Assembly: GCA_036004405.1 (NCBI GenBank)
Contig: DASYRM010000210.1
Location: 1-33,882, forward strand
DNA length: 33,882 bases
Direction of reading: 5' to 3'
Origin: DASYRM01 sp036004405
GTDB lineage: Bacteria > Acidobacteriota > Vicinamibacteria > Vicinamibacterales > UBA2999
Within the stretch, counting starts at the first letter, position 1; every line of letters starts with the position of its first letter. The notes below the pieces were generated by a model, which made no database searches, was not told the origin of the DNA, and saw only the letters and a program-made list of their open reading frames with translations. The translations under genes were made by a program, and so were the position numbers. Shown here piece after piece: positions 7,177 to 17,112 of this stretch.

Positions 7177-8150
7177 GCGCCCGCATCGCGTTCGTGTTTC
7201 CCGGGCAGGGGTCGCAGGCGGTGGGGATGGGCACGGCGCTCGCCGCGGCGTTCCCGGAGGCCGAGGCGGCACTTGCAGAAGCCGAGACCGCCTTTGCCGG
7301 CGCGGCAAATGGCGCGGCGAACGGCGTGGCGGCCCACGTCTCGCTTCGCGCCATGCTCGCCGATGGTCCCGAGGATCGACTCACGCTCACCGAGCACGCG
7401 CAGCCGGCGCTCGTGGCGGTGAGCGTGGCGGCGGCGCGCGTGCTGGCGGCGCACGGTATCGAGCCGGCGTTCGTGGCGGGGCACAGCCTGGGCGAGTATT
7501 CGGCGCACGTGGCGGCCGGCACGTTCTCGCTCGCCGACGGCGTGTCGATTGTCCGGCGGCGCGGCCGCTACATGCAGGAGTCGGTGCCGGTCGGCACGGG
7601 GGCCATGGCCGCCGTGCTCGGTCTCGACACCGCGCTCGTCGAGCAGGCGTGTCGCGAGGCGGCCGACGGCGAAGTGGTGAGCCCGGCGAACCTGAACGCG
7701 CCTGGGCAGGTGGCCATCGCCGGCCACGCCGGCGCGGTGGCGCGCGCGTCGGAGCGCGCCCGGGCGCTGGGCGCCCGCCGCGTGGTGCCGCTGGCGGTCA
7801 GCGCGCCCTTCCACTGTGCGTTGATGCAGCCGGCGCAGGCGCGGCTCGAACCGGAACTACGGGCCCTGCGCGCCACGGCGCCGCGCGTGCCGGTGGTGGC
7901 CAACGTGGACGCGGAGCCCAAGCGCGACGCGCATGCGTCGGTCGATGCGCTGGTCCAGCAGGTCTCGTCCCGCGTCCGCTGGGTGGAGGTGGTGCAGCGG
8001 CTGGCCGCGGAGGGCGTGACGCACTACATCGAGGTGGGGCCGGGCAACGTGCTCGCGGGCTTCATCAAGCGGATTCACAAGGACGCTCACATCGTGAGCT
8101 TCAGCAGTCCAGACCAGCTGGACGCGGTGCGCGCAGCATGTTCGAGCTGA
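7173..8150 (+). CDS. fabD: Malonyl-CoA:ACP transacylase FabD
   Basis: FabD moves malonyl from CoA to acyl carrier protein, supplying the elongating unit for fatty acid synthesis. The 325-residue protein starts SARIAFVFPGQGSQAVGMG (oxyanion-hole GQGSQ). The nucleophile elbow is GHSLGEYSA with Ser105, and the partner His214 lies in APFHCALMQPA. Near residues 40-55 is an Ala/Asn/Gly-rich insertion (GAANGAANGVAAH) that most FabD proteins lack; it is coded by near-repeats and is probably a surface loop. The GTG start overlaps the plsX stop, and the 3' end overlaps fabG by 13 bp, so all three are likely translated in a coupled way. Confidence 0.96.
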   Translation: MSARIAFVFPGQGSQAVGMGTALAAAFPEAEAALAEAETAFAGAANGAANGVAAHVSLRAMLADGPEDRLTLTEHAQPALVAVSVAAARVLAAHGIEPAFVAGHSLGEYSAHVAAGTFSLADGVSIVRRRGRYMQESVPVGTGAMAAVLGLDTALVEQACREAADGEVVSPANLNAPGQVAIAGHAGAVARASERARALGARRVVPLAVSAPFHCALMQPAQARLEPELRALRATAPRVPVVANVDAEPKRDAHASVDALVQQVSSRVRWVEVVQRLAAEGVTHYIEVGPGNVLAGFIKRIHKDAHIVSFSSPDQLDAVRAACSS

Positions 8151-8878
8151 CCGGGAAAGTGGCCCTCGTCACGGGCGCGTCGCGCGGGATCGGCCGCGCC
8201 ATCGCCCAGTCGCTCGCCTCGCAGGGCGCGCACGTGGTGGCGGCGGCGCGCGGCAGCAACGCCGACGGCACCGTGGAGGCCATCCGGGCCACGGGCGGAT
8301 CGGCCACCGCGGTGAGCGCCGACGTCACCGACGCCGCGTCCGTCGAGGCGATGCTGGCGGCGGCCCTGCAGCACAATGGACGGCTCGACATCCTGGTGAA
8401 CAACGCCGGCATCGCGCGCGATCAGCTGATGCTGCGGATGAAGCGCGCCGACTGGGACGAGGTGCTGGCCACCAACCTCACCGCCGCCTTCACGATCGTG
8501 CAGGCGGTGCTCAAGCCGATGATCCGCCAGCGGGGCGGCCGCATCATCAGCATCGGCTCGGTGGTAGGGCAGATGGGCAACGCCGGCCAGGCCAACTATG
8601 CGGCGTCCAAGGCCGGGCTCGTCGGTTTCAGCAAGGCGATCGCGCGCGAGGTGGCGTCCCGCCAGATCACAGTGAACGTGGTGGCCCCGGGGCTGGTCGC
8701 GACCGACATGACCCAGGAGCTCACCGACAAGGCGCAGGGCGACTGGTCGTCGCAGATTCCCCTTGGCCGAATCGGGACCGCCGAGGACGTAGCCGGTGCC
8801 GTATGCTTCCTTGCCTCGGATGAGGCGTCGTATATTACAGGGCAGGTTCTGGCCGTCAACGGCGGCATGTACACCTAG
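8138..8878 (+). CDS. fabG: 3-oxoacyl-ACP reductase FabG
   Basis: A 246-residue short-chain dehydrogenase that reduces 3-oxoacyl-ACP with NADPH. The nucleotide-binding motif is TGASRGIG, followed by the structural NNAG (NNAGIARDQLMLRM, typical of FabG), the catalytic Ser in SIGSVVGQMGNAGQ and the YAASK Tyr-Lys pair. The C-terminus SYITGQVLAVNGGMYT is also FabG-type. The ATG at 8138 lies 13 bp inside fabD and fits the usual N-terminus (MFELTGKVALVTGAS). The position between fabD and acpP confirms the assignment over other SDR enzymes. Confidence 0.96.
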   Translation: MFELTGKVALVTGASRGIGRAIAQSLASQGAHVVAAARGSNADGTVEAIRATGGSATAVSADVTDAASVEAMLAAALQHNGRLDILVNNAGIARDQLMLRMKRADWDEVLATNLTAAFTIVQAVLKPMIRQRGGRIISIGSVVGQMGNAGQANYAASKAGLVGFSKAIAREVASRQITVNVVAPGLVATDMTQELTDKAQGDWSSQIPLGRIGTAEDVAGAVCFLASDEASYITGQVLAVNGGMYT

Positions 8879-8905
8879 GGTTCGTGTGTCTAACGAGGAG
8901 ATGTG

Positions 8906-9148
8906 ATGGCAGTAGCAGACAAGGTGAAGAGCATCATCGTTGAGCAGCTCGGGGTCGACGAGGAAGAAGTGACGCCGGACGCCTCGTTCGTCGACGACCT
9001 GGGCGCCGACTCGCTCGACACCGTGGAGCTGGTCATGGCGTTCGAAGAGGAATTCGGCATCGAGATTCCCGACGAGTCCGCCGAGAAGATCACCCGCGTC
9101 AAGGAAGCCATCGACTACATCGAGGCGCACGCGAAGTCCAAGAAGTAA
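8906..9148 (+). CDS. acpP: Acyl carrier protein
   Basis: An 80-residue acidic carrier protein. Ser36 in GADSLDTVEL is the 4'-phosphopantetheine attachment site. The ATG at 8906 is preferred over a GTG three bases earlier because GAGGAG at 8895-8900 then has a 5-nt spacing. The C-terminal tail is lysine-rich (AHAKSKK). It carries the growing chain for the neighbouring FabD, FabG and FabF and can donate acyl groups to PlsX. Confidence 0.97.
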   Translation: MAVADKVKSIIVEQLGVDEEEVTPDASFVDDLGADSLDTVELVMAFEEEFGIEIPDESAEKITRVKEAIDYIEAHAKSKK

Positions 9149-9169
9149 CCCCTGCCATCCGGGACGCGC

Positions 9170-10411
<1,242 letters not shown>

Positions 10412-10422
10412 CCCCCAACACC

Positions 10423-11184
10423 ATGAAGATTGCGGTCTGCATCAAGCAGGTGCCGACGCGGGAATGGCAGCCCCGGCTGACCGACGACCGCACCTGGATC
10501 CGCGAAGCCGACGCCAGCTTCGAGATGAACGAGCCCGACGCCTACGCGCTCGAAGAGGCGCTGCGGCTGCGGGAGAAGCACGGCGGGGAAGTCGTGGTGT
10601 GCTCGGCGGGGGCGGCGCGCGTCCAGCAGGTGATTCGCGAAGCGCTGGCCCGCGGCGCCGACCGCGGCATCCATGTGGACGACGCCGGGCTCGGCGCGGC
10701 CGACGGCTTCATGGTGGCCTCGGCCCTCGCGCACGCGATGCGCGACGAAGCGTTCGACCTCGTGCTCACCGGCCTGCAGTCCGACGATCAGGGCCACGCG
10801 CAGACCGGCGTGGCGCTGGCCGAGCTGCTCGGCATCCCGCACTCGACCATCATCATGGACGTCGAGGTGTCGGATGGGCGCGTGCGCGTGAAGCGCGAGC
10901 TCGAGGGCGGCTGGTTCCAGTGGGTGTCGATGCCGACGCCGGCGCTCCTGACGATTCAGAGCGGCATCAACCAGCTCCGCTACGCCACGCTGAAGGGCAT
11001 CATGGCGGCGAAGAAGAAGGAGATCCGCAGCGTCGCGCCGCCGGCCGGCCTGACGCCGGGCCTCAAGATCGTGGGCCTAGCGCTGCCGTCGAAATCGAAG
11101 CAGACGGCGATGATCGCGGGGCCGCCGGCCCAGGCAGCCGCGGAGCTGGTGCGCCGCCTGCGCGAGGAGGCGCGGGTCCTGTGA
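10423..11184 (+). CDS. etfB: Electron transfer flavoprotein beta subunit
   Basis: The small ETF subunit binds AMP and, with EtfA, accepts electrons from acyl-CoA and other flavin dehydrogenases. The 253-residue protein starts MKIAVCIKQVPTRE, and has the family segments NEPDAYALEEALRL and DLVLTGLQSDDQGHAQTGVALAELLG (AMP-binding loop), plus a C-terminal TLKGIMAAKKKEIRS recognition-loop region. The ATG at 10423 starts directly at the first beta strand. It is 13 bp before etfA. Being next to the etfA and ETF:quinone oxidoreductase genes supports a role in beta-oxidation-type electron flow and not nitrogen fixation. Confidence 0.96.
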   Translation: MKIAVCIKQVPTREWQPRLTDDRTWIREADASFEMNEPDAYALEEALRLREKHGGEVVVCSAGAARVQQVIREALARGADRGIHVDDAGLGAADGFMVASALAHAMRDEAFDLVLTGLQSDDQGHAQTGVALAELLGIPHSTIIMDVEVSDGRVRVKRELEGGWFQWVSMPTPALLTIQSGINQLRYATLKGIMAAKKKEIRSVAPPAGLTPGLKIVGLALPSKSKQTAMIAGPPAQAAAELVRRLREEARVL

Positions 11185-11197
11185 CCGCGAGGGCGCG

Positions 11198-12160
11198 ATG
11201 ATTCTCGTGGTCGCCGAGCAACGGGCCGGCGCGCTCAATCGCGCCAGCTGGGAGGCGGTGGCCTGCGCGCAGCAGCTCGCGGCCGGGGAGCCGATCGCGG
11301 TGCTGGTCGCCGGCGGCGGCGACGCCGCGCGGCAGCTGGCCGAGGCTGGCGTGGGCGAGGTGCTCGCCCTCGAGGACGCGGCGCTGGCGTCGTATACGCC
11401 CGACGCCCAGGTGGCCGCCGTGGCCGGTGCGGTGTCGCAGACCACGCCCAGCGTGGTCATCATGGCGCACACCTACCAGGCGCGCGACTATGCGCCCCGC
11501 CTGGCCGCGCGCCTCCGCGTGCCGCTCGTCGCCGACGTCATCGGCGTCAAGGGCAGCGGCAGCGGGGCGACGTTCCTGCGGCCGATGTTCCAGGGCAAGC
11601 TCGTCGCCGAGGTGGCGCCTCAGGGCACCGGCCCGGCCATCGTGACCTGCCAGATCGGCGCCTTTCGCGCCGACGCGGTGGCAAAGGGCGCGCCCGCCAC
11701 CGTGCGGAGGCTCAGTGTCACGCTCGACGCGGCGTCTCGCCAGACCGTGGAGCCGCCGTTCCAGGAGGCGCGTCAAGCGGTGGATCTCGGCCAGGCCGAG
11801 CGCATCGTAGCCGTGGGCCGCGGTATCAAGGCGCAGGATCAGATTCCCGTGGCCGAGAAGCTCGCCGCGGCCATGGGGGCCGAGATTGCCGCCTCGCGTC
11901 CAATCTGCGACAACGGGTGGCTGCCGATGGACCGGCAGGTCGGCAGCTCCGGCCAGACCGTGGCGCCGAAGCTGTACGTGGCGCTCGGCATCTCGGGCGC
12001 CATCCAGCACCTGGTCGGCATGAAGGGCGCGCGCACCATCGTCGCTATCAACAAGGATCCCGACGCGCCGATCTTCGAGGTGGCCGACTACGGCATCGTC
12101 GGCGACCTGTTCGACATCGTGCCCGCCATGACCGCGGAGATCGAAAAGCAGTCACACTAG
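11198..12160 (+). CDS. etfA: Electron transfer flavoprotein alpha subunit
   Basis: The large ETF subunit holds the electron-carrying FAD. The 320-residue protein has the N-terminal alpha/beta domain and the C-terminal FAD domain, with AERIVAVGRGIKAQDQ, the Arg-containing AASRPICDNGWLPMDRQVGSSGQTVAPKLYVALGISGAIQH block and INKDPDAPIFEVADYGIVGD, all hallmarks of EtfA. It follows etfB by 13 bp and precedes the quinone oxidoreductase gene by 4 bp, so the three are almost certainly cotranscribed. No start anomaly is seen; the ATG gives MILVVAEQRAGALNR. Confidence 0.96.
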   Translation: MILVVAEQRAGALNRASWEAVACAQQLAAGEPIAVLVAGGGDAARQLAEAGVGEVLALEDAALASYTPDAQVAAVAGAVSQTTPSVVIMAHTYQARDYAPRLAARLRVPLVADVIGVKGSGSGATFLRPMFQGKLVAEVAPQGTGPAIVTCQIGAFRADAVAKGAPATVRRLSVTLDAASRQTVEPPFQEARQAVDLGQAERIVAVGRGIKAQDQIPVAEKLAAAMGAEIAASRPICDNGWLPMDRQVGSSGQTVAPKLYVALGISGAIQHLVGMKGARTIVAINKDPDAPIFEVADYGIVGDLFDIVPAMTAEIEKQSH

Positions 12161-12164
12161 GACG

Positions 12165-13820
12165 GTGGAGCGAGAGACCCTCGACGTTGACGTCCTGATT
12201 GTCGGCGGCGGCCCGGCCGGGCTGTCCGCGGCGATCCGGCTGTCGCAGCTCGCCAAGGCCGGCGCGGGCGAGGCCCCGTCGATCGCCGTGCTCGAGAAGG
12301 CACGCGAGCCGGGCGCGCACCTGTTATCCGGGGCCGTGCTCGACCTCTCCGCGCTCGCGGAGCTGCTGCCGGAGTACCGCGCGCTCGGCGCGCCGCTCCT
12401 GACCATGGTCGGCCGCGAGCGCGTGTATTTCCTGACGGAGCAACGTGCGCTCCGCGCTCCCGTCATCCCGCCGCCGCTGGCCAATCATGGCAACGCCCTG
12501 GTGTCGCTCAACCAGCTCGGACGATGGCTGGCGGAGCAGGCCGAGTCCGCGGGCGTCGATCTCTTCACCGGCTTTGCCGGCCAGGAGGTGCTGCTCGACG
12601 GCCGCCGCGTCGTCGGCGTCCGCACCGGCGACCGTGGCCGCGGCAAGCACGGCGAGGAGAAGGCCACCTTCGAGCCGGGCGTGGACATCCACGCGAAGAT
12701 CACGATCTTCTGCGACGGCGTGCGCGGCAATCTCACCAAGCAGCTGCGGCGCCATCTCGCGTTGGGGCAGGGGCGCGAGCCGGAGCAGTTCGCCCTCGGC
12801 CTCAAGGAGCTGTGGGAAGTGCCGGACGGGCGCATCGAGACCGGCACGGTGATGCACACCCTCGGGCATCCGCTGCGGCACGAGGAGTTCGGCGGCGGCT
12901 TCGTCTACGCGCTGCCGGATCGGCTGGTGTCGCTCGGCCTCGTGGTCGGGCTCGACTACCACGACCCGCTCTTCGACCCGCACGTCGCCTTCAACCGCTT
13001 CAAGCGCCACCCGCTCATCGCGCGCCTGCTCGACGGGGGCCGCCTCGTGCGCTACGGCGCCAAGGCGCTGCCGGAGGGCGGATGGCACACGATCCCGCGC
13101 GTGTACGCCGACGGCGCGCTCATCGCCGGCGACGCCGGGGGCTTCGTGAACTCGGTGCGGCTCAAGGGCATCCACCTGGCGATGCGCACCGGGATGCTGG
13201 CGGCCGAGACCGCGTTCGAGGCGCTGACGAGCGGCGACGCGAGCGCTGCCGGACTGGCGTCCTATCAGCGGCGTCTGGAGACGAGCGCGGTGCGGAAGGA
13301 GCTGGAGCCGGTGCGCAACGTGCACCAGGCCTTCGGCCACGGGCTGGTGCCGGGGCTGCTGTTTGCCGGCGTGTCGATGCTCACGCGCGGGGCGTGGCTG
13401 GGCGATCTACACGGCGCCTCCGGTCACACGCGCATGCGCACGCTGCGGTGGTACTACGGCATCGACAAGGCGAGCCCGGCCGCGAGCCGCGCCGTCCCGC
13501 CCGACCGCGTGCTGACCTTCGACAAGGTCACCAACGTGCACTTCGCCGGCACGGCCCACGACGAAGACCAGCCGTCGCACCTGCTGGTGCACACCGAGGT
13601 CTGCACGTCGATCTGCGGCACGGAATACGGGCATCCCTGCACGCGCTTCTGTCCGGCCAACGTCTACGAAATCGTGCGCGACGCCGGCGGCGCGCCGCGC
13701 CTGCAGATCAACGCGTCGAACTGCGTGCACTGCAAGACGTGCGACATCATGGACCCCTACGGCGTCATCACGTGGGTGCCGCCCGAGGGCGGCGGCGGGC
13801 CGCAATACACCGGCATGTGA
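12165..13820 (+). CDS. Electron transfer flavoprotein:quinone oxidoreductase
   Basis: This membrane-associated iron-sulfur flavoprotein passes electrons from reduced ETF into the quinone pool. The 551-residue protein starts with the FAD Rossmann motif DVLIVGGGPAGLSAAIRL. The C-terminal ferredoxin-like domain carries the 4Fe-4S ligands: C480, C484, C492 and C496 (CTSICGTEYGHPCTRFC) and C520, C523 and C526 (CVHCKTC), then IMDPYGVITWVPPEGGGGP, diagnostic of the ETF-QO family. The start is a GTG 4 bp after etfA. Its stop TGA overlaps the ATG of the next gene (TGATG). Quinone made by the UbiE-type pathway would be its acceptor. Confidence 0.95.
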   Translation: MERETLDVDVLIVGGGPAGLSAAIRLSQLAKAGAGEAPSIAVLEKAREPGAHLLSGAVLDLSALAELLPEYRALGAPLLTMVGRERVYFLTEQRALRAPVIPPPLANHGNALVSLNQLGRWLAEQAESAGVDLFTGFAGQEVLLDGRRVVGVRTGDRGRGKHGEEKATFEPGVDIHAKITIFCDGVRGNLTKQLRRHLALGQGREPEQFALGLKELWEVPDGRIETGTVMHTLGHPLRHEEFGGGFVYALPDRLVSLGLVVGLDYHDPLFDPHVAFNRFKRHPLIARLLDGGRLVRYGAKALPEGGWHTIPRVYADGALIAGDAGGFVNSVRLKGIHLAMRTGMLAAETAFEALTSGDASAAGLASYQRRLETSAVRKELEPVRNVHQAFGHGLVPGLLFAGVSMLTRGAWLGDLHGASGHTRMRTLRWYYGIDKASPAASRAVPPDRVLTFDKVTNVHFAGTAHDEDQPSHLLVHTEVCTSICGTEYGHPCTRFCPANVYEIVRDAGGAPRLQINASNCVHCKTCDIMDPYGVITWVPPEGGGGPQYTGM

Positions 13821-14533
13821 TGGCAAGCGACTGGCGCGCCTCGCGCTGGAAGCGTGTGCAGGCGGCGGCGATCGCCGGCGTCGGCCATCCGCTCATCGCC
13901 GCGCTCGGCGGCTCGCTCCGGTGGCGGGTGTCGGGTCTGGAGCACCTCGAGGCCATCCACGCCGCGGGGCAGCAGCCGGTGATGGCGTTCTGGCACGGGC
14001 GCATCCTGCCGGCGACCTACTATTTCCGCCGCCGTGGCATCGTGGTGATCACCAGCGAGAACTTTGACGGCGAATGGATCGCGCGCATCATCGAGCGGTT
14101 CGGCTACCGCACGGCGCGCGGGTCGACGTCGAGCGGAGGCAAGCGCGCGGTGCTGCAGCTGGTGCGCGAGATGAAAGCCGGCCGGCCGGCGGGATTCACC
14201 TTGGACGGGCCGCGCGGTCCGGCCGGGGTGGCGCAGCCGGGCGCCGTCTGGCTCGCGATGGCCACCGGCAACCCGCTGCTGCCCTTTCATCTCGAGGCCT
14301 CGTCGGCCTGGACCATGCGGAGCTGGGACCGCACGCAGATCCCCAAACCGTTCAGCACCGTGGCGCTGGCCGTGGGCGAGCCGCTCTACGTCGAGCCCAA
14401 CGCCTCCGGCGAAAGGCTCGAAGCGGCGCGGCAGGAGCTGGAGCGCCGACTGGCCGCCCTCGAGGCCGACGCAAAAGTCCTCTTGACGGCTCAGGGCTCA
14501 AGGCTCAAGGCTCACGCAAGGAGAGGCTCATGA
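13820..14533 (+). CDS. Lysophospholipid acyltransferase family protein (DUF374)
   Basis: A 237-residue protein of the DUF374 branch of the LPLAT superfamily, related to lipid A and phospholipid acyltransferases. The FWHGRILPATYYF segment contains the family His. The next block, SENFDGEWIARIIERFGY, corresponds to the DUF374 SxSxDGE region but has Asn-Phe in place of the usual charged residues. FTLDGPRGPAGVAQPGAVWLA matches the substrate-binding PRGP motif. The acyl acceptor is unknown; position behind fatty acid synthesis genes fits membrane or lipid A acylation. The last 15 or so codons are written by a 7-bp tandem repeat (14488-14515), so the C-terminal tail is probably not conserved. The stop overlaps the next ATG (ATGA). 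Confidence 0.85.
   Translation: MASDWRASRWKRVQAAAIAGVGHPLIAALGGSLRWRVSGLEHLEAIHAAGQQPVMAFWHGRILPATYYFRRRGIVVITSENFDGEWIARIIERFGYRTARGSTSSGGKRAVLQLVREMKAGRPAGFTLDGPRGPAGVAQPGAVWLAMATGNPLLPFHLEASSAWTMRSWDRTQIPKPFSTVALAVGEPLYVEPNASGERLEAARQELERRLAALEADAKVLLTAQGSRLKAHARRGS
14488..14515. repeat. Four copies of a 7-bp tandem repeat GGCTCAR
   Basis: Four consecutive 7-bp units (GGCTCAG, GGCTCAA, GGCTCAA, GGCTCAC) lie inside the last codons of the acyltransferase gene. Because 7 is not a multiple of 3, a change in copy number would shift the frame of the acyltransferase tail and its overlap with the following gene. Confidence 0.85.
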
Positions 14534-15636
14534 CACGTGTGGCTCGGATCGTTCTGGCCATCTTCGTGGCCGCGGTTGCGGTCGTCGCTCAGTCCGCGCG
14601 CACTACGCTCGACATCTATCTGATCGACGTCGAAGGGGGCAACGCGACGCTCTTCGTGGCGCCATCGGGCGAGTCGCTGCTGATCGACACCGGCAACGGA
14701 AGCGCCGCCGCCGAGCGCGATGCTGGCCGCATCCTGGCCGCGGCCAAGGACGCCGGCGTCACCCAGCTCGATCACCTGATCACGACGCACTGGCATGGCG
14801 ATCACTTCGGAGCCATGGAGTTGGTGGCGTCGAAGCTGCGGATCAAGCACTACATCGATCACGGTGGCAGCGTGGAACCGCCCGCCCCCGGCAATGCGTT
14901 CGTCCGCGAGGGCTATCCGGGGCTCTACGCCAAGGCGACGCACACGGTGGCCAAACCGGGGGACAAAGTCACCATCGCCGGGCTCGATTGGCGGATCGTT
15001 GCTTCCGGCGGGCAGCACGTCACGGCCTCGCTACCCGGGGCGGGCAAGCCCAACCCCACGTGCGCCGACTACAAAGCCGGCACGCCGGACCCGGGTGAGA
15101 ACGCGCAGTCGGTTGGCAGCGTCGTCACCTTCGGCAAGTTCCGGGTCGTGCACCTGGGCGACCTGACGTGGAACAAGGAGTTCGAGCTGATGTGCCCGAA
15201 CAACCCGATTGGCACCGTCGATCTGTTCGTCGTATCGCATCACGGGCAGGCGATCTCGAACTCGCCGCAGCTGGTTCACGCGCTGCATCCGCGCGTCGCC
15301 ATCATGAACAACGGCACGCGCAAAGGCGGCCAGCCCGATGCGATGAAGGTGCTCCACTCGTCCCCGGGCCTCGAAGATCTGTGGCAGGTGCACTTCTCGC
15401 TGCTGAGCGGGCAGGAGTACACGGTGCCGGGGGCCTTCATCTCCAATGTCGTGGACGACCAGCAGGCGGCGATGCCGATTGCCCCGGCCGCCGCGCCCGC
15501 GCCGGGACCGGGCGCCGCGCCGCCGCCCGCCCACAACGGGCAGGCCTACTGGCTGAAGGTGTCTGCGAGCCGCGACGGCGCGTTCAGCGTCACCAACGCC
15601 CGCAACGGCTTCACCAAGAAGTATCCGGTCAGGTAG
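14530..15636 (+). CDS. Exported metallo-beta-lactamase-fold hydrolase (ComEC/Rec2-like)
   Basis: A 368-residue protein with an N-terminal signal peptide (MTRVARIVLAIFVAAVAVVAQS, cleavage probably near residue 20). The metallo-beta-lactamase motif THWHGDH gives H87, H89, D91 and H92; further metal ligands are probably in HLGDLTW and VVSHHGQAIS. The fold is the type found in the ComEC C-terminal domain and in many stand-alone periplasmic hydrolases; the substrate is not predictable. A Pro/Ala-rich linker (about residues 318-335) precedes a short C-terminal beta segment. AAGGAGAGG just upstream is a good ribosome site for the ATG at 14530. It ends the long plus-strand run, followed by a strong hairpin. 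Its last codons lie in an 18-bp tandem repeat. Confidence 0.82.
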   Translation: MTRVARIVLAIFVAAVAVVAQSARTTLDIYLIDVEGGNATLFVAPSGESLLIDTGNGSAAAERDAGRILAAAKDAGVTQLDHLITTHWHGDHFGAMELVASKLRIKHYIDHGGSVEPPAPGNAFVREGYPGLYAKATHTVAKPGDKVTIAGLDWRIVASGGQHVTASLPGAGKPNPTCADYKAGTPDPGENAQSVGSVVTFGKFRVVHLGDLTWNKEFELMCPNNPIGTVDLFVVSHHGQAISNSPQLVHALHPRVAIMNNGTRKGGQPDAMKVLHSSPGLEDLWQVHFSLLSGQEYTVPGAFISNVVDDQQAAMPIAPAAAPAPGPGAAPPPAHNGQAYWLKVSASRDGAFSVTNARNGFTKKYPVR

Positions 15637-15668
15637 GCCGGGTAGGTCAGGTGGGTCGGGTAGGTCAG
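15627..15668. repeat. 18-bp tandem repeat over the stop codon of the hydrolase gene
   Basis: Two 18-bp units (15627-15644 and 15645-15662, 16 of 18 identical, each beginning GGTCAGGT and ending GGGTA) plus a 6-bp third start. The first unit encodes the last residues and the TAG stop; the second forms the left arm of the following terminator stem. Confidence 0.8.
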
Positions 15669-15700
15669 AAAAGAGCTTTCCCTACCTGACCCACCTGACC
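15645..15700. terminator. Bidirectional terminator between convergent genes
   Basis: Bases 15645-15665 pair with 15680-15700 to give a 21-bp stem with a single G-T wobble and a 14-nt loop that includes AAAAGAGCTTT. It fits almost exactly between the stop codons of the plus-strand hydrolase gene and the minus-strand sugar dehydrogenase gene, so it can end transcripts from both sides. Long T-tracts are missing. Confidence 0.75.
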
Positions 15701-17112
15701 TAGTCGGCGTACTTGAACTCGAGAATCGCGCCCGGATTGGCGAGCACTCGCGTGCGCGTGCCGCTCGCGTCGATTGTCGTGCCCTCGTTGTCGGTGACGA
15801 TGTAGAACGTCCGCTGGTCGGGCCCGACCGCGAGATCCCGGTAGCGGTTCGTCGTCTTGAAATACTCGCTCGGTCCGCCGCCGACGCTCTTGCCGTCGGG
15901 CGCGAGGTGCATCCGGTAGACGAGGCCGCGCAGCATCACCGGCAGCAGCAGCGACGTCTTCCAGCCGGGCACGCCCGTGTCGCTCGTGACGATGTCGAGG
16001 CTGCCGGGCGCGACGGTATTGCCCGGACGGCGCTGCGCTTCGGTCGCGGGGTCCACGGTAAAGAACGTTTGAATCGGCGGCTTGAAGTCCGGCGACTGAA
16101 ACGTGTTCTCCGTCTGCTGTGGCACCGACGGCGGAATGGCGCCTCGCCCCTGCGGCGGCAGCGAGGCGCACGGCACGGGCGACGACGCCGACCAGTTGGC
16201 GTAGACGTAGGACTTCTCGTCGCGGTAGCCGGCGACGCGCGGCCAGCCGTAGTTGCCCCCGGCCTCGAGCAGATTGACCTCGTCGTCCACGTCCGGGCCG
16301 TGCTCCGACTCGTAGAGCCGTCCGCCCGGACCGAACACGAGCCCCTGCGGATTACGGTGACCGTAGGAGAAGACGTGGCTGCGGACGCCGCCGATCGTCG
16401 GGTTGTCGCGCGGGATGGCTCCATCGGGCGCGATGCGGAGGATCTTCCCCTGGTACGAGGTCCAGTTCTTCGCGGCGATCTCGGCCGCCGTCGGGAGGTC
16501 CTGCGCGTGATTCACGTTGCAGCGGTTGCCGCCGAAGTTGGCGCCCTCGTCGCCGAGACTGAGATACAGCATCCCGTCCGGGCCGAACTTCAGACGGCCG
16601 GCGATGTGGTCGTCGTATACCGGCAGGCCGGTCAGGACGTCCAGCGGCGCGCCCAGGCGTCCAGTCGCCTGGTCGAAGGAGTAGCGGCGGACGGCCATGC
16701 GGCGGACGAACGCCGGCCCGGGCGCGTCGTCGTAGGTAAAGGCGAGATAGACGAAGTCGCTCTGACGGCCGCGCAGCAGGTCCGGATGGAGCGCGAGGCC
16801 GAGCAGCCCGTCCTGCGTCACGCTCTGGTGCACTTCTGGCAGCACCAGCGCGACGTTCTGCGCGCCGTCGACAGGGTTGATGCGCAGCACGCGGCGACCG
16901 CGCCGCTCGGTGACCCAGAGCTGGCCGTCGGGACCCCACGTGATCTCCCACGGTGCGTCCAGCCCCGACGTCACGACGCGCATGGCGAAACGCTCGGGCG
17001 CGGCCGACCCTGACGGGTTCTGGGCCGCCGCTCCTGCGACGCACACCGCAGCGAGCGCCAGTGCGCCTGCGCTGAGAATCAGGCGGTTGCGCCCGCCGCG
17101 AGGAATGGCCAT
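15700..17112 (-). CDS. PQQ-dependent sugar dehydrogenase (soluble GDH/YliI-type beta-propeller)
   Basis: A 470-residue exported six-bladed beta-propeller of the glucose/sorbosone dehydrogenase family, which oxidises aldose sugars in the periplasm using PQQ. A signal peptide covers about residues 1-31 (ending AGAAAQ). Family landmarks are GPDGQLWVTERRGRRVLRI, TQDGLLGLALHPDL (with the catalytic-type His), FGPDGMLYLSLGDEG, the SYGHRNPQGLVFGPGG region and SEHGPDVDDEVNLLEAGGNYGWP. PQQ binding itself cannot be verified by eye, and some family members may use no PQQ. The ATG shares its A with the stop of the upstream SEC-C gene, so the two are translationally coupled. Confidence 0.87.
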   Translation of the reverse strand: MAIPRGGRNRLILSAGALALAAVCVAGAAAQNPSGSAAPERFAMRVVTSGLDAPWEITWGPDGQLWVTERRGRRVLRINPVDGAQNVALVLPEVHQSVTQDGLLGLALHPDLLRGRQSDFVYLAFTYDDAPGPAFVRRMAVRRYSFDQATGRLGAPLDVLTGLPVYDDHIAGRLKFGPDGMLYLSLGDEGANFGGNRCNVNHAQDLPTAAEIAAKNWTSYQGKILRIAPDGAIPRDNPTIGGVRSHVFSYGHRNPQGLVFGPGGRLYESEHGPDVDDEVNLLEAGGNYGWPRVAGYRDEKSYVYANWSASSPVPCASLPPQGRGAIPPSVPQQTENTFQSPDFKPPIQTFFTVDPATEAQRRPGNTVAPGSLDIVTSDTGVPGWKTSLLLPVMLRGLVYRMHLAPDGKSVGGGPSEYFKTTNRYRDLAVGPDQRTFYIVTDNEGTTIDASGTRTRVLANPGAILEFKYAD

